A DNA stretch of 64,000 bases from an uncultured Ruegeria sp. (GTDB lineage: Bacteria; Pseudomonadota; Alphaproteobacteria; Rhodobacterales; Rhodobacteraceae), in assembly GCF_947504215.1 (NCBI RefSeq), contig NZ_CANNGO010000001.1:558001-622000 (forward strand), in the 5' to 3' direction. The translations under genes and the position numbers were made by a program. The number at the start of each line of letters is the position of its first letter. Positions within the stretch are counted from its first letter, which is position 1. A model generated the notes under the pieces. It was given only the letters and a program-made list of their open reading frames with translations, was not told the origin of the DNA and made no database searches. Shown here in pieces: positions 63,604 to 64,000 of the stretch.

Positions 63604-64000
63604 TTAATTTGGCAGGCAAGGCCATTCGTGGACAACCTGGTTATCCCGGACCGCAAGCAATCTGCCGAACTGATTCAAGACCGCCTCGCTTTGGGTGGGC
63701 CGAAGCAGGGCGATGTCACCGGGTTGAACGGATGCCGCCATTGGACCGGTCCAGACCTCTTGATTGGTTGAGCGTCCAAAGACAGAAGAATAGGCGAACC
63801 CGTTGGGATAAAGCGGATCGGCCATGTAGTACCCGCCAAAGACGGCGATATCAGTTTTCCGACGCGGCAGAAAACCCAAACCTGGCAATGTGTTACCGGG
63901 CATGACCTTGAGGATTGGCGTCGCCAGATAGGTCGCAGGTGTGAAGTCCCTCGTCGAGGCATGGTCGAAGTCTGATGGCTTCACCAGAACCGAGCCAAAA
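63604..64000 (-). CDS. C-terminal part of a possible PLP (alanine-racemase/D-serine-dehydratase-like) enzyme, cut by window end
   Basis: The frame is open through the window end and stops at 63604, leaving 131 codons. It reads ...GSVLVKPSDFDHASTRDFTPATYLATPILKVM..., GGYYMADPLYPNGFAYSSVFGRSTNQEVWTG and a C-terminal GRLLAVRDNQVVHEWPCLPN. Beta-barrel segments ending in a His/Cys tail resemble the C-terminal domain of D-threonine aldolase or D-serine dehydratase, whose His and Cys bind zinc. The assignment is tentative; the N-terminal PLP site is outside the window. Confidence 0.45.
   Translation of the reverse strand, partial: FGSVLVKPSDFDHASTRDFTPATYLATPILKVMPGNTLPGLGFLPRRKTDIAVFGGYYMADPLYPNGFAYSSVFGRSTNQEVWTGPMAASVQPGDIALLRPTQSEAVLNQFGRLLAVRDNQVVHEWPCLPN

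Noticed and set aside
1-64000. Prophage, insertion sequences or defence island
   Set aside because: No transposase, integrase, phage structural, restriction or CRISPR genes are visible; nearly all genes are core alphaproteobacterial functions.

Overview
The window is a chromosomal segment of an alphaproteobacterium, almost certainly a marine Roseobacter-group Rhodobacteraceae (Ruegeria/Phaeobacter-like; genus not provable from this sequence alone). The basis is the division and cell wall (dcw) cluster with FtsZ carrying a long alphaproteobacterial C-terminal linker, the aerobic cobaltochelatase genes cobS/cobT, DUF2484 genes beside murB/murC, and a DUF1127 gene followed by tandem hairpins with CCUCCUCCC loops, an arrangement known from Rhodobacter sphaeroides.

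Layout. 1-4.1 kb: end of a fatty-acid desaturase, two coupled secreted proteins of unknown function in AT-richer DNA, bolA, a J-domain protein and an unknown membrane-associated protein. 4.5-9.5 kb: cobS, a racemase-fold protein, cobT, a possible 52-residue protein, and a DNA-binding protein fused to a hydrolase-like domain without catalytic residues. 9.6-17 kb: aminopeptidase P, DUF427, an XRE/DUF2975 pair, a glycine-zipper lipoprotein overlapping a ClpP-fold lipoprotein, a DUF3179 protein and a ClC antiporter. 17-43.6 kb (minus strand): mraZ-rsmH-ftsL-ftsI-murE-murF-mraY-murD, a three-gene insertion (glycine-zipper lipoprotein, flavoprotein, rhodanese), then ftsW-murG-murC, small membrane proteins, murB-ddl-ftsQ-ftsA, an unknown secreted protein, ftsZ, lpxC, bamD and recN. 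This set makes lipid II, assembles the septal synthase and Z-ring, and adds outer-membrane functions.

43.6-45.2 kb is the regulatory centre. On the minus strand a promoter next to MraZ-type TGGGA repeats opens a leader of about 400 nt that carries a strong intrinsic terminator just before mraZ, matching the UpsM leader RNA of R. sphaeroides. On the plus strand an RpoH-like promoter precedes a DUF1127 gene and six hairpins grouped as three CcsR ('cuckoo')-type sRNAs, closed by a terminator.

45.2-55 kb: UvrD/PcrA helicase, a GGDEF protein, an FMN-dependent hydroxy-acid oxidase, pyruvate carboxylase, a MAPEG protein and a small secreted protein. 55.1-60.4 kb: two identical tRNA-Gly(GCC) genes, a stand-alone Lrp/AsnC effector domain, and hisB, hisH, hisA, hisF and hisE, interrupted by convergent DUF2147 and DUF302 genes. 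60.5-64 kb: a lipoprotein, a CoA-binding protein with a structured leader, a YHS-domain protein, a zinc-ribbon protein that appears to start at AUU, a TrmH-family rRNA methyltransferase, tRNA-Tyr and the 3' part of a gene running off the window.
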